From NCBI RefSeq assembly GCF_025685685.1, contig NZ_JAGSYH010000006.1, positions 186,001 through 250,000 of the forward strand: a DNA stretch of 64,000 nucleotides. Direction: 5' to 3'. A program made the translations under genes and the position numbers. Of the stretch, positions 42,907 through 52,551 are shown in pieces (the stretch's first letter is position 1; each line of letters opens with the position of its first letter). This stretch comes from Acidicapsa dinghuensis. Lineage in GTDB: Bacteria; Acidobacteriota; Terriglobia; Terriglobales; Acidobacteriaceae. The notes under the pieces are model-generated. The model was not told the DNA's origin. It saw nothing but the letters and a program-made list of their open reading frames with translations, and made no database searches.

Positions 42907-43983
42907 GTGGCTACCGCTCACCACATGACGTCAGCGCCTGACCGGTCTGAGCTTTTGGGACCGCTCTTAAAGGGCGTCTCACGCTCGTTTTATCTGACGA
43001 TTCGCATTTTGCCGGTTGGCATGCGGGCTCCGGTTGGTCTGGCTTATCTTCTGGCACGCTCCGCCGACACCATTGCAGACACTTCTTTGATTTCTCCACA
43101 GAAGCGCATGCAGTTATTGCTTTCTTTACGCGAGCAGGTGAATGGTGTACCAGATGAAATTGCTTTACGCGCGATTCGAGAGGAAGTAGCCACGCAGCAG
43201 AGTGACTCCAAGGAGAAAGCGCTGCTGGAGTCATTAAGCTCTGCACTCACTCTGCTTAATGATCTCAATGCAGCCGATCGGGAATCTGTGCGAACGATCG
43301 TGAATACTCTCACGGAAGGCATGGAGTTCGATCTGAGGAATTTTCCGGATGAGTCCGCAGGACGGGTTGTCGCTCTTCAAGAATTAGCGGAGTTGGATCG
43401 TTACACATATCTGGTTGCCGGCTGCGTCGGCGAATTCTGGACCATCATGACGGCCCGGCATGTAGTCCGCGCGCTGAGGGATTCTGCGGAAAAGATGATC
43501 GATCGCGGTATCCGGTTCGGAAAGGCGCTGCAATATACAAACGTGTTGCGAGATTGCGGTAAAGATCTGCGCATCGGGCGTTGCTACTTACCGGAGACAA
43601 TGCTTTCGTCTCACGGCCTGACGGTAAACGATCTACTTTCGCCCGGTGGTTCGCAATTGGCGCGACCGGTGCTATTGGAATTGATCAGAGAAGCGATGGA
43701 GCACTACAGACATGCCATCGACTACATCACTGCTTTGTCGCCGTGGTCGATACGTCTGCGTCTGGCATGTCTTTGGCCAGTGGCCATTGGACTGAACACC
43801 CTGGTGTTGCTCGCAGGCAATAATCGCTGGCTGGAGCCGGGGCACGCTTCCAAAATAAGAAGGAAAGACGTGTATCGCATCATGGCTGCATCGCTTCCTG
43901 TAGTGGCGTCCAATTCTGCGGTACGTACGTGGCTTGGGCGCTCCGTGCGGGCGCTTGAGTCCGCCATGGTTTCCAACCGCTAG
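42907..43983 (+). CDS. Squalene/phytoene synthase family enzyme
   Basis: The 358-aa product joins isoprenoid diphosphates head to head. Both Mg-binding Asp motifs are present: SADTIADT with D54-D58 and LRDCGKD with D216-D220 followed by LRIGRCYLP. SRSFYLTIRILP near the start is the family opening. Together with VAGCVGEFW it is closer to squalene synthase than to phytoene synthase, but substrate cannot be fixed. The start may be GTG 42907 or ATG 42925; neither has a clear ribosome site. It lies 48 bases after the SPFH pair. In this phylum squalene feeds hopanoids. Confidence 0.88.
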   Translation: MATAHHMTSAPDRSELLGPLLKGVSRSFYLTIRILPVGMRAPVGLAYLLARSADTIADTSLISPQKRMQLLLSLREQVNGVPDEIALRAIREEVATQQSDSKEKALLESLSSALTLLNDLNAADRESVRTIVNTLTEGMEFDLRNFPDESAGRVVALQELAELDRYTYLVAGCVGEFWTIMTARHVVRALRDSAEKMIDRGIRFGKALQYTNVLRDCGKDLRIGRCYLPETMLSSHGLTVNDLLSPGGSQLARPVLLELIREAMEHYRHAIDYITALSPWSIRLRLACLWPVAIGLNTLVLLAGNNRWLEPGHASKIRRKDVYRIMAASLPVVASNSAVRTWLGRSVRALESAMVSNR

Positions 43984-44062
43984 TTATTACCGTTTCTCAT
44001 TCAGGGCGAAATCTCAACGGCATGTAGATGATCACTATCGCTCAAATAGTTTAATTTATGCC

Positions 44063-44099
44063 TTGACGTGTATATGCGTTTACAGGTATATAAGAAGCG
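44063..44099 (+). promoter_or_regulatory. ArsR-gene promoter, predicted leaderless start
   Basis: TTGACG (44063-44068), an 18-base spacer and TATATA (44087-44092) form a good promoter. The predicted start of transcription, about seven bases after the -10, falls on the GTG start codon itself. GTATAT repeats at 44070-44075 and 44086-44091 could form the repressor site. Confidence 0.5.
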
Positions 44100-44500
44100 T
44101 GGAATCTATATTTGAAATTATCGCGGAGCCAAACCGTCGCGCGATCCTGAGTCTGCTGCTCTCGTCGGAGCAGTCAGTGGGTGAGATTGAGCGTCAGCTA
44201 CGGATGCCGCAGACGACAGTGTCGAAGCATCTGCGTGTGCTGCGCGAGGCGGGGTTTGTGGATGCTACGGTGGATGCGCAGCGCCGCTTGTACCGGCTAA
44301 GGCCTGAGCCGTTGCAGGAACTAGATGACTGGATCGCTCCATTTCGCCGATTCTGGTCTGCGCATGTCGATGCTCTGGAACGCCATTTGGACCGTATGGA
44401 TGCCATGGAAGCGATCGTACAAACGAAGCGTGCAACACCGGCTCACGTAACATCTGCGAAACGAACAAAACGATCTCTACTGCAAAAAAAGAAGAAGTAA
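44099..44500 (+). CDS. ArsR-family winged-helix regulator
   Basis: The 133-aa product begins ESIFEIIAEPNRRAILSLL, the standard start of the SdpR/ArsR branch, followed by the recognition helix region RQLRMPQTTVSKHLRVLREAGFVDATVDAQRRLYRL. A Lys-rich tail (TSAKRTKRSLLQKKKK) ends the protein. No conserved metal Cys is seen, so it may respond to other signals or act as an autorepressor. The start GTG 44099 fits the family and the promoter. It heads an operon of small enzymes. Confidence 0.88.
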   Translation: MESIFEIIAEPNRRAILSLLLSSEQSVGEIERQLRMPQTTVSKHLRVLREAGFVDATVDAQRRLYRLRPEPLQELDDWIAPFRRFWSAHVDALERHLDRMDAMEAIVQTKRATPAHVTSAKRTKRSLLQKKKK

Positions 44501-44539
44501 TGCGGGAGCGCCCGCAAATCTCACACTGAGGGGAAACCG

Positions 44540-44938
44540 ATGAAGATCAAGTTGCTCACGATATACGTCAACGATCAGGAAAAAGCTCTGCACTTCTATA
44601 CCGAAGTTCTTGGCTTTGTGAAGAAGGCCGACTACAGTAATGGACCGTATCGATGGCTCACGGTGGCCTCGGCAGAGGAGCCGGAGGGAACGGAGCTGCA
44701 ACTGGCGCTCATCAACAATCCAGCAGCAGCTACTTTTCAGCAAGCTTTGTTCCAGCAAAACCAGCCCGCGGTGATGTTCTTCAGCGATAATCTGCAGGCA
44801 GATTTTGAGCGCATGAAAGCTGCTGGCGCTGAGTTCACCATGGCGCCGACCGACGTACAGTATGCCTGGAATGCCACAGTCAATGACACTTGCGGGAATC
44901 TTATTCAGTTAACACAGTTGAAACGCTGGCAGGGTTGA
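44540..44938 (+). CDS. VOC-superfamily (glyoxalase-like) protein
   Basis: The 132-aa protein has the beta-alpha-beta-beta-beta VOC repeats: KIKLLTIYVNDQEKALHFYTEVLGF at the start and a second half ending TVNDTCGNLIQLTQL. It could be a glyoxalase, dioxygenase or antibiotic-binding relative; metal ligands cannot be assigned safely. An AGGGGA site lies six bases upstream of ATG 44540. It follows the ArsR gene by 39 bases and is probably co-transcribed. Confidence 0.85.
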   Translation: MKIKLLTIYVNDQEKALHFYTEVLGFVKKADYSNGPYRWLTVASAEEPEGTELQLALINNPAAATFQQALFQQNQPAVMFFSDNLQADFERMKAAGAEFTMAPTDVQYAWNATVNDTCGNLIQLTQLKRWQG

Positions 44939-44969
44939 GACTGGCAACTGCTATCTGGAGGGAGAAAAG

Positions 44970-45527
44970 GTGAGCGATCACGAGCGGTATGTGCCTGGTC
45001 CGGCCAATGGAGCGCGTGTATTGAAGGACGGTGAGAAGTGGACGCTCGTTCTTGTGAGAGACCTGCGTCATTCGCCTGAGAAGGTGTGGACGGCATTGAC
45101 CGATCCGGCGCATCTGCGTGAGTGGGCTCCCTTTGATGCGGATACGCACCTTGATCGGGAAGGTGCGGTGAATCTCACGTGGACTGGCACATCGCGAGTG
45201 ACGGCTGCGCGTGTGACGCGAGTTGAGGCTCCGGCGGTGCTGGAGTTTCACGATATTCGATGGGAACTGGAGCCGCTTGGCCGTGGCACGCGCCTCACGC
45301 TGTGGCATAGCATTGACCACCGCTACGTTGTGTGGGGAGCCGCGGGTTGGCACATCTGTTTCGATGTTTTGGATCGTCTGCTTACGGATGATCCGTTAGG
45401 CCGCATTGTTGGCGCGGACGCGATGAAGTATGAGGGCTGGCAGCAATTAACTCGACAATATGCAGATCAGTTCGGAGCTACGTTGCCTGGTGATTCCTCT
45501 CGCGCAGCGCAAGGCAACAAACAATGA
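44970..45527 (+). CDS. SRPBCC/AHSA1-type ligand-binding protein
   Basis: The 185-aa product has the START-like fold seen in AHSA1 proteins: LVLVRDLRHSPEKVWTALTDPAHLREWAPF near the start, a central beta-rich part and LEPLGRGTRLTLWHSIDHRYVVWGAAGWHICFDVLDRLL. AHSA1-like proteins often sit next to ArsR regulators. The start is GTG 44970 with GGAGGG about 10 bases upstream. The ligand is unknown. Confidence 0.88.
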   Translation: MSDHERYVPGPANGARVLKDGEKWTLVLVRDLRHSPEKVWTALTDPAHLREWAPFDADTHLDREGAVNLTWTGTSRVTAARVTRVEAPAVLEFHDIRWELEPLGRGTRLTLWHSIDHRYVVWGAAGWHICFDVLDRLLTDDPLGRIVGADAMKYEGWQQLTRQYADQFGATLPGDSSRAAQGNKQ

Positions 45528-45559
45528 CTCAGCAGTAAGACGCATTGGAGAGAGAAAGC

Positions 45560-45769
45560 ATGAAGAGCTCTACAGTCCGATGGATTCTTCGCTGGATCCA
45601 CATCATCTTTGCTATTCCGATCGTGGGTTACATTTACAGTCCGTTCGACATGGTACATTTCTACGCTGTGCCTACTCGATATTTCTTTGTGCCAGTAATT
45701 GTGCTTTCAGGGCTTTGGATGTGGAAGGGATATCTGGTGGTGAGGCTGTTTTCAAAGAAGCCCGCTTAA
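45560..45769 (+). CDS. Small two-helix membrane protein
   Basis: The 69-aa product has two hydrophobic stretches (about 8-30, WIHIIFAIPIVGYIYSPF, and 38-58, FFVPVIVLSGLWMW) and a Lys-rich C-terminus. It resembles small membrane proteins found in ArsR/AHSA1 operons but has no known function. ATG 45560 has GGAGAGAG upstream; the TTG at 45545 is less likely. Confidence 0.75.
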   Translation: MKSSTVRWILRWIHIIFAIPIVGYIYSPFDMVHFYAVPTRYFFVPVIVLSGLWMWKGYLVVRLFSKKPA

Positions 45770-45853
45770 TTGATTGCGCTAAGCCGATCAGAGCCGCAGA
45801 CGGATGCATCTTGATCGGAGACAACGGTCATACAGATCGAGAGGGAGTTTGAC

Positions 45854-46276
45854 ATGAAAGAGACTGCTTCATCGGTATCAGCCTCGGTGCTCATTGATGA
45901 GCGAATCAAAGAGCTGGGTGACTGGCGAGGAAAGATGTTTGCGCGAGTGCGTTCGATCATTCATGAGGCCGACCCTGAAATCGTCGAAGAATGGAAGTGG
46001 ATGGGCACTCCTGTTTTCTCGCACAGCGGGATTGTCTGCACGGGTGAAACGTATAAGAGCGTCGTCAAGCTCACGTTTGCCAAAGGTGCTTCGCTGCCCG
46101 ATCCATCGAGGCTTTTCAACTCAAGCCTCGATGGAAACGCGAGGCGCGCTATCGATATTCACGAGGGCGAGAGGATTGACGAGAAGGCGCTGAAGGCTTT
46201 GATCCGCGCAGCGGTGGCGCTCAATCTTGAAAGCAAATCCAAGGCGAAGCGAACGAGTGCCAAAGCCGGCAAATAG
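45854..46276 (+). CDS. DUF1801 / YdhG-like protein
   Basis: The 140-aa protein matches the DUF1801 fold (CyaY-related): RIKELGDWRGKMFARVRSIIHEADPEIVEEWKWMGTPVFSHSGIVCTGETYKSVVKLTFAKGASLPDPSRLFN. A Lys-rich tail follows. The function is unknown. GAGAGGGAG precedes ATG 45854. It is the last gene of the ArsR-led group before the reverse-strand VWA gene. Confidence 0.85.
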   Translation: MKETASSVSASVLIDERIKELGDWRGKMFARVRSIIHEADPEIVEEWKWMGTPVFSHSGIVCTGETYKSVVKLTFAKGASLPDPSRLFNSSLDGNARRAIDIHEGERIDEKALKALIRAAVALNLESKSKAKRTSAKAGK

Positions 46277-46293
46277 AAAAGTTGCCGGCGTTG

Positions 46294-47583
46294 TTAGTGG
46301 ACGGTCTTCATCTTGCGGTTGAGGAAGTCCATCATCAGGTAATTGCCCAGGGTTTGTGGTGTAGTGAAGTAGGCTTTGCCGCGGCACATAGCGCTGACTC
46401 GCTGCACAAACTGCACGAGGCCGGGATCGCTCGCGAGCATGAATGTGTTGATGAGGATGCCGGAGCGGCGGCAACGTGCGACTTCTTCGAGTGTTTCCGA
46501 GAGTACAAGCGGATCGAGGCCGAACGCGTTCTTGTAGATGCGTCCGTCGGGAAGAGTGAGCGCCGAGGGTTTGCCGTCGGTGATCATCACTATCTGGCGC
46601 ATCTCTTTGCGCTGGCGGTTGAGAATGCTGCGCGCCATGCGCAGGCCTTCGCGGGTGTTGGTGTAATGCGGGCCGACTTTGACGCGTGCTAACTGCGAGA
46701 CTGGAACTTCTTCAGCAGAGTCGTGAAAAAGAACGAGGTTCAAAGTGTCGCCGGGATACTGTGTGCGGATGAGGTGCGACAACGCCATGGCTACACGTTT
46801 GGCTGGTGTGAAGCGGTCTTCGCCGTACAGGATCATGGAGTGCGAGCAGTCGAGCATGACAACTGTGGCGCAGCTGGATTGATAGTCCGACTGCTGCACA
46901 TGCAGATGCGGGTAGTCGACCTCGATGGGCCATACGCCGTGATGCTCGGAGGGTTCACCGGCACGCTCTTCATCCACCCACTTCTCGGCCTGCGCAGTGA
47001 TGGCTGCAGCCAGTGTTGCATTTGCATCGAGATTAAGCGTGTCGCCGAATTCATAGGGGCGAATCGATCCGTTCGTTTCCACACCAGTGGCCTGATGTCG
47101 GGTGTCGTGACGGCCCGCGCTTGACCGGCCGAGTGAGCCGAGCAGATCGCGTAGAGTCTTGTAACCCAGAAAATCGAGCGACTTGTCGGTGACTTCAAAT
47201 CGCGCTTGCCCTTGTCCTTCGCCATCGCTGACGGAGCCTGGCGTGTTCGACATACGCGCCGAATCCTGCGGTGCATCGATGCGAATGTAGTCCTGCTGCT
47301 CCATGCGGTGCATGAGCTGTTCTATGAGCTGATCGAGTTCGCCATCGGCATTCATCTGATCGATGCGGTCGCGCAGGTCCTGCTCGAAGTCGCCCATCTC
47401 CAGCGCCTGGCGCATGGCCTCGCGGAGATTCTCGAGTGTGTGCTCGTTCATCTCGGAGAACTGCATCCATGGGTTTTGAAAGCCCGAGTCGAGCATGTAG
47501 TCGGAGAGCTGCTGCATGAGATCTTCGAGGCTGATCTCGTCGGCCAACTCGCCGTTGTACTTGGTGTACCGGATTCGCTTCAT
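46294..47583 (-). CDS. VWA-domain protein partnered with a MoxR-type ATPase
   Basis: The 429-aa protein has a helical N-terminal half (1-200) and a von Willebrand A domain with the MIDAS residues D245-x-S247-x-S249 (MLDCSHSM), the [10 protein letters not shown] loop and VMITDGKPS. It lies 19 bases after the ATPase gene, in the same direction. MoxR/VWA pairs form metal-inserting or remodelling assemblies, with the closest recalled relatives being magnesium-chelatase-like BchD/I-type pairs. The substrate is unknown. Confidence 0.85.
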   Translation of the reverse strand: MKRIRYTKYNGELADEISLEDLMQQLSDYMLDSGFQNPWMQFSEMNEHTLENLREAMRQALEMGDFEQDLRDRIDQMNADGELDQLIEQLMHRMEQQDYIRIDAPQDSARMSNTPGSVSDGEGQGQARFEVTDKSLDFLGYKTLRDLLGSLGRSSAGRHDTRHQATGVETNGSIRPYEFGDTLNLDANATLAAAITAQAEKWVDEERAGEPSEHHGVWPIEVDYPHLHVQQSDYQSSCATVVMLDCSHSMILYGEDRFTPAKRVAMALSHLIRTQYPGDTLNLVLFHDSAEEVPVSQLARVKVGPHYTNTREGLRMARSILNRQRKEMRQIVMITDGKPSALTLPDGRIYKNAFGLDPLVLSETLEEVARCRRSGILINTFMLASDPGLVQFVQRVSAMCRGKAYFTTPQTLGNYLMMDFLNRKMKTVH

Positions 47584-47602
47584 CGGGATCTCCTGACAGG
47601 CG

Positions 47603-49177
47603 TTAATTAAAGCTGCCGCGGCGTCCGGAGCGGCGCTTCTGCCAATCCTCGTACTCTGGTTCGTCGTCGCTTGTGGCCTGACGCTGCTCGCGGCGTTGCG
47701 CGCGGTCGGGAGCAGTAAATCCGCGCTCTTCGCTGCGGCTCAGCTTCTTGTGCGCGTAGAGGCCTTCGAGCAGAAATTCAGCAGCAGCTACGATTTGCGC
47801 GGCGTACTCATTACCCTTGATGCGAACCGCGGATAGCTTATCCATCAGGCCCTGAATCTCGCGCAACTTTTCAAGGATGGCCGCTGAAGAGTCGGAATCG
47901 TCGATCTGCAATGCTCCGCCGATGTGGAACCATTGCTCAATCTGCTGCGTGTTTACCTCTGAAAAATATTTGTCGTAGACACGCGCAATGGCACTGCGGA
48001 TGATTTCGCGAACGATGGTATCGGCGCCGCGTAACTCGCCTTCGTATTCGAGCTCGATCTTACCTGTGATACCGGGCAGTGCCGCGTAAAGATCGGTGAT
48101 GCGTGGCACGATGAGCCGTTCACCATGAACGAGAGCACGGCGCTCTGCGTTGGAGATTACGAGTTCCAAAGTAGAAATGGGTAATCTCTGGCTCACGCCG
48201 GAACGCTTGTCTACGCGGCGGTCTTCACGAGCTAGAAAAGCGACCTGCTCTATGATCTCGCGCAGGAAGGGCTGCACATCCAGAGAGCCGGTGCTGCCCG
48301 GCACGCTGCCCCAGCCGCGATCGGTCCAGGCTTCCTGCTGTGTGATGGCGATGCCTTCTTCGACTGTCGCCGCGTAGTGCGTGCGGATTTCTGAGCCAAT
48401 GCGGTCTTTGAGCGGCGTTACGATCTTGCCGCGCGCCGTGTAGTCTTCTGGGTTGGCGCTGAAGACGAGTGCCACGTCGAGAGCGAGGCGCACCGGATAG
48501 CCTTTGATCTGAATGTCGCCTTCCTGCAGGATGTTGAAGAGTGCGACCTGGATCTTGCCGGCGAGATCGGGAAGCTCATTGACCGCAAAGATGCCGCGAT
48601 TGGCACGAGGCAATAGGCCATAGTGCATGGTCAAGTCGCTGGCAAGATCATGACCGCCACGCGCGGCTTTGATAGGGTCGAGATCGCCGATGAGATCGGC
48701 TACGGTTACATCGGGCGTGGCGAGCTTTTCAACGTAGCGATCATCGGGTGTCATCCACGCGATTGGTGTTGCTTCTTCCTGCTCGGCGATCAATCTACGG
48801 CAACGGCTGCAGAGCGGCGCGTAAGGGTTATCGCGGATCTCGCAACCGGCCACGTATGGCGTCAACGGATCGAGCAGTGTCGTGAGCGAACGCAGGATAC
48901 GGCTCTTTGCCTGTCCGCGGAGGCCGAGCAGGATGAAATTCTGACGCGAAAGAATGGCGTTGGCTACTTGCGGGACGACAGTATCCTCGTACCCGACGAG
49001 CCCTTCGAAGATCGTTTCCTTGTCGCGCAGGCGGGTAATCAGGTTTTCGCGCAACTCGTCCTTTACGCTGCGATGCGCTAGCCTTGCCTCGGAATAGCGT
49101 TTGCTGGCGCGCAGCTCGCCCAATGTTTTCGGCAACGAATCGGAAGTACGGGATGAATGCGGGACGGTCTGGCTCAT
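47603..49177 (-). CDS. MoxR/magnesium-chelatase-like AAA ATPase
   Basis: The 524-aa protein has a Walker A G-L-R-G-Q-A-K-S (IFEGLVGYEDTVVPQVANAIL leads into it), a Cys-containing insertion (CEIRDNPYAPLCSRC), a Walker B region RGIFAVNELPDL and sensor segment SANPEDYTARGKIVTPLKDRIGSEIRTHY. In the Walker B the usual Asp is Asn (VNE); from memory this Asn is common in this subfamily. A charged, Arg-rich C-terminal tail ends the protein. It is co-directional with the VWA gene and likely its ATPase partner. Confidence 0.85.
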   Translation of the reverse strand: MSQTVPHSSRTSDSLPKTLGELRASKRYSEARLAHRSVKDELRENLITRLRDKETIFEGLVGYEDTVVPQVANAILSRQNFILLGLRGQAKSRILRSLTTLLDPLTPYVAGCEIRDNPYAPLCSRCRRLIAEQEEATPIAWMTPDDRYVEKLATPDVTVADLIGDLDPIKAARGGHDLASDLTMHYGLLPRANRGIFAVNELPDLAGKIQVALFNILQEGDIQIKGYPVRLALDVALVFSANPEDYTARGKIVTPLKDRIGSEIRTHYAATVEEGIAITQQEAWTDRGWGSVPGSTGSLDVQPFLREIIEQVAFLAREDRRVDKRSGVSQRLPISTLELVISNAERRALVHGERLIVPRITDLYAALPGITGKIELEYEGELRGADTIVREIIRSAIARVYDKYFSEVNTQQIEQWFHIGGALQIDDSDSSAAILEKLREIQGLMDKLSAVRIKGNEYAAQIVAAAEFLLEGLYAHKKLSRSEERGFTAPDRAQRREQRQATSDDEPEYEDWQKRRSGRRGSFN

Positions 49178-49413
49178 CTGGCCTCCGTTAGGAATGTTCT
49201 TAGAGTAGACGAAATGGGTCCCAGCGGGGTGAGGGCGGGACGAGCCTTGCCATTTGGTGAAAAACCACGCACTGCTTCTAGCAGATGCTCGCCAGTTGCA
49301 AACGCTACAAAGTTTCTCGGCTAAAACATCCCTGAAAAATCGTTTTTCCCCGATGGTAAAAGAGTTTGTCTCCCCTCAATGCGTGGATGTAGAGTGGCTG
49401 TGCGTTGAAAACG

Positions 49414-52400
49414 ATGATCTTTTCTATGAGAAATAAGCTGGCGGTGCTGGGTTTGCTCGCGTTGACTGCGTCAGCGGCTTGTGCGGAAAAGAGATTGACG
49501 GTGCAGCAGCTCCAGGAGACGCTGCGTGCCGCACAACTGGCCCATCGCCCGGATGCTGAGGTTACACGCGACCTCGCTGCAATAGCGATGACTGAACGTA
49601 TCAGTCCGGCCACGCTGACGACGCTCATTGCAGACAGTACGGGGGAAAAATCAACGGAAGCCCTGCGAGTTCTGGCGGATGGTTCTACCTTTCTTCCGCT
49701 TCCTGCCAGCGAGATTCCCACGCGGCCAACTCCTGATTTTTCTGCGCAGAAGGTGATCATGGGCCGCGTTGTGAACTATGTCGTCCATACGATTCCGCTC
49801 TTGCCGAATTTGATGGCGACACGCACTACAGAGCACTTCGCCGATATTCCGGACGCAAGGGCTCAGCAGGGTGAGGCCGTTTCCGGAGGTTTTTACAAGC
49901 TTGGCGCGATGCACACTACGATCGCATACCGCGATGGACGGGAAACTGACGATCCAACGGCGCAAGCCGAGGGCAGGCGTAAACCTTACGTTACGACGGG
50001 TCTTACGTCGTGGGGTGAATTCGGGTCTATCCTCAGCGTCGTGCTTCTGGATGCGGCGAAGGGTAAGCTGGGCTGGGACGGCTGGGTGACATGGAACGGC
50101 AAAAGTGCGGCCGTCTTTCGGTTCTCGGTGGACAGGGCAGCATCGCACTATACCTTGCAGTACCACAAGAGTGATCCCGGAGAACTGGTGAACAGCCACT
50201 ATGCGTCGGATACCGGAGGAAGATCGGAGGGCGTTTCCACCGGTATCGTGAGCGATAACAACCCATTGGTAGTGCGTGAGACCGCCGGTTATCACGGCTC
50301 CTTTACGGTTGATCCTGAAACCGGCGTCATTCTGGAGATCAAGCTGCAGGCGGATCCCACGCCAGAAGACATGCTGCGGCGTGCCGATATCGCAGTGCAA
50401 TACGGTTCGGTGGTGATTGGCGAGAAGACGTATTTCTGCCCTATTCACAGCATTGCTGTTTCGGCGGCGCTGGAGCCTCGCCAGACCAGCCCAATTTCTC
50501 CGATTGAAACAGTCAAAGAGTTGCAGCTCAACGATGTTACTTTCACCAGCTATCGACGTTTTGGTTCAGAGACCACTCTGGTTCTGAATGATGCAGATCA
50601 AGACAAGGCAGATCAAGGCAAACCCGACACGAGTACCGCGGCAACCGTCACAGAGCCAGCATCTGCGGAATCAGCATCTGAGAGCGCTTCTTCCACCTCA
50701 GCGCCGCCTTTGCCGAATTCGAGTGTAGCTGCTTCACCTGCACCGAGACCTGCGTCGGCCCAGCCTGTTGAAGCTCAAGAGATGTCGGTTAGCACTGCCG
50801 ATTCGCTACCCTTGTCCTTTACTTCGGACACAACGCAGGCAGGCGCTACTACTCCATCTACAGACAGCGGTTTTAAGCTCCAGGTTACGACGCGGCTCGT
50901 CAACATAGGCCTGATCGCCACAGACAAACATGGAAAACCAGTTACTGACCTGAAACCAGATCAGATCGAGCTCTACGATAACGGACGCCCGCAGCAGATT
51001 GCGACCTTCGGTCATCTTCAAGACGATTCCTCAAAGCCGACGGCGTCTGCGACTCCACCAACTGACACATTTACCAACACCGGCTCCGCTTCTCCTTCGC
51101 TTGCGAATTCATCCGATCTGCTGATTCTCATGATTGATGAAAGCCATCTGCCTTTCCTCGACATCAACCGTGCACGCAGTGAAATGCTGCAGTTCCTCAA
51201 GATGGCGCACCCGAATACAAGACTCGCGATCTATTCCGTTAACGAGCATGGCTTTCGTGTCTTGCAGGATGTGACAACCGATCACGAATTCGCTGAGACT
51301 GCGCTGGCGAAATGGATGCCCTCTGCGGCGGGTCTTTCGCAAGCTGCAGAGATGGATCAGCGGAATCGTCAGCAGTTCGACACTGTCCGCAATCCGGAAG
51401 ACCTGAATATGGTCAATGGCAATCACATCGATGTGCCGGATGCCATGCATTCTGCAGATCCGCAATTGCGGCAGCTTGGAGATAATCCTCTCGGACTGTC
51501 GCTGATTTCGATGATTGCGCTTGCGCAGCACTTCGGCTCGATGCAGGGACACAAGACATTGGTTTGGATCTCTGGAGACAGCGCACTGTACGATTGGCGC
51601 GACCAACAGCCAAACATAGAACGCACGGTAAGCACACTTGATGCAGCGATACAGCACGCACGGGACGCGCTGAACGAGGCGCACATCTCACTCTATGCAG
51701 TAGATGCTTCGATTTTGGACACGGGTGGCGCCGCTGTCGATCCTTCTCTTGCTAATGCTCAGGTGCAATTGAATCCTGTGGCTTCGGCAAATTCAGCGCC
51801 CGGCGGTAGTAACAATCGCGGAGTGACACCTGGAGGCCGAGTCGCGGAGCAGATGCAGGTGAATACACACGATATCCAGCCTTCGGTGCGGCTCCTGGCT
51901 GAGTCAACTGGAGGGCGGGCGATCAACAAAGGCAGCGATCTTGAGAAGACTCTCGACAGCATCATGCAGGAGAGCGTAGCGCTGTATGAGATAAGCTTCA
52001 GGCCTGATATGCCTGCTGATAATAAGTTCCACACGCTGCAGCTCAAAGTGAAAGGAAGGAAAGACGTCCGCCTGCGTTACCGCACCGGATACATGTACGG
52101 CGAAGAGGCCACGACGGCGAAAGAGCGTTTTCAGGAGGCGGTGTGGAGGCCGCAAGACTTAAACGGCATTCAGCTTTCGGCTGAGCCGGTAAAAGCTGCG
52201 GATGCGCCGGGCGGCAAACCAACGATCCGGCTGCGTATTGCGTTATCCGGATTAGGTTTGAAGCAGGAGCAACAAGGTGCAGACGTGGCTCGCTGGACCG
52301 ACAAGCTCTATATCTTCTTGGCGCAGCGTGATGACGGCGTGCGCAAGGCGCAGGTTTCGGGAGACACGCTGCAGCTTGCGCTTAAGCAAGCCACTTACGA

Positions 52401-52542
52401 CAGCGGTATGCCCGCCGGCATTCCTTATCAGCGCGAAGTGGATTCGCTGTCGAAGCTTGGCTCGATCCGGGTGGTCGTCATTGACGCCAACACAGGCCGG
52501 ATTGGATCGGTCACAATGCCGTCGTCCGCACTGCAGCCTTAA
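49414..52542 (+). CDS. Large exported protein with Acidobacterial VWFA-related domain
   Basis: The product is about 1042 aa from ATG 49414, with a TTG at 49405 and an ATG at 49426 as alternatives. It opens with a signal peptide (MRNKLAVLGLLALTASAACA). Residues 30-390 form a beta-rich domain of no known type, 400-470 a Ser/Pro/Ala-rich linker, and about 490-900 the VWFA-related domain: VTDLKPDQIELYDNGRPQ, LLILMIDESHLPF (a degenerate MIDAS), TLVWISGDSALYDW and a final LRYRTGYM. Such proteins are abundant in Acidobacteria and their function is unknown. Confidence 0.85.
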   Translation: MIFSMRNKLAVLGLLALTASAACAEKRLTVQQLQETLRAAQLAHRPDAEVTRDLAAIAMTERISPATLTTLIADSTGEKSTEALRVLADGSTFLPLPASEIPTRPTPDFSAQKVIMGRVVNYVVHTIPLLPNLMATRTTEHFADIPDARAQQGEAVSGGFYKLGAMHTTIAYRDGRETDDPTAQAEGRRKPYVTTGLTSWGEFGSILSVVLLDAAKGKLGWDGWVTWNGKSAAVFRFSVDRAASHYTLQYHKSDPGELVNSHYASDTGGRSEGVSTGIVSDNNPLVVRETAGYHGSFTVDPETGVILEIKLQADPTPEDMLRRADIAVQYGSVVIGEKTYFCPIHSIAVSAALEPRQTSPISPIETVKELQLNDVTFTSYRRFGSETTLVLNDADQDKADQGKPDTSTAATVTEPASAESASESASSTSAPPLPNSSVAASPAPRPASAQPVEAQEMSVSTADSLPLSFTSDTTQAGATTPSTDSGFKLQVTTRLVNIGLIATDKHGKPVTDLKPDQIELYDNGRPQQIATFGHLQDDSSKPTASATPPTDTFTNTGSASPSLANSSDLLILMIDESHLPFLDINRARSEMLQFLKMAHPNTRLAIYSVNEHGFRVLQDVTTDHEFAETALAKWMPSAAGLSQAAEMDQRNRQQFDTVRNPEDLNMVNGNHIDVPDAMHSADPQLRQLGDNPLGLSLISMIALAQHFGSMQGHKTLVWISGDSALYDWRDQQPNIERTVSTLDAAIQHARDALNEAHISLYAVDASILDTGGAAVDPSLANAQVQLNPVASANSAPGGSNNRGVTPGGRVAEQMQVNTHDIQPSVRLLAESTGGRAINKGSDLEKTLDSIMQESVALYEISFRPDMPADNKFHTLQLKVKGRKDVRLRYRTGYMYGEEATTAKERFQEAVWRPQDLNGIQLSAEPVKAADAPGGKPTIRLRIALSGLGLKQEQQGADVARWTDKLYIFLAQRDDGVRKAQVSGDTLQLALKQATYDSGMPAGIPYQREVDSLSKLGSIRVVVIDANTGRIGSVTMPSSALQP

Positions 52543-52551
52543 GTGGAAGCG

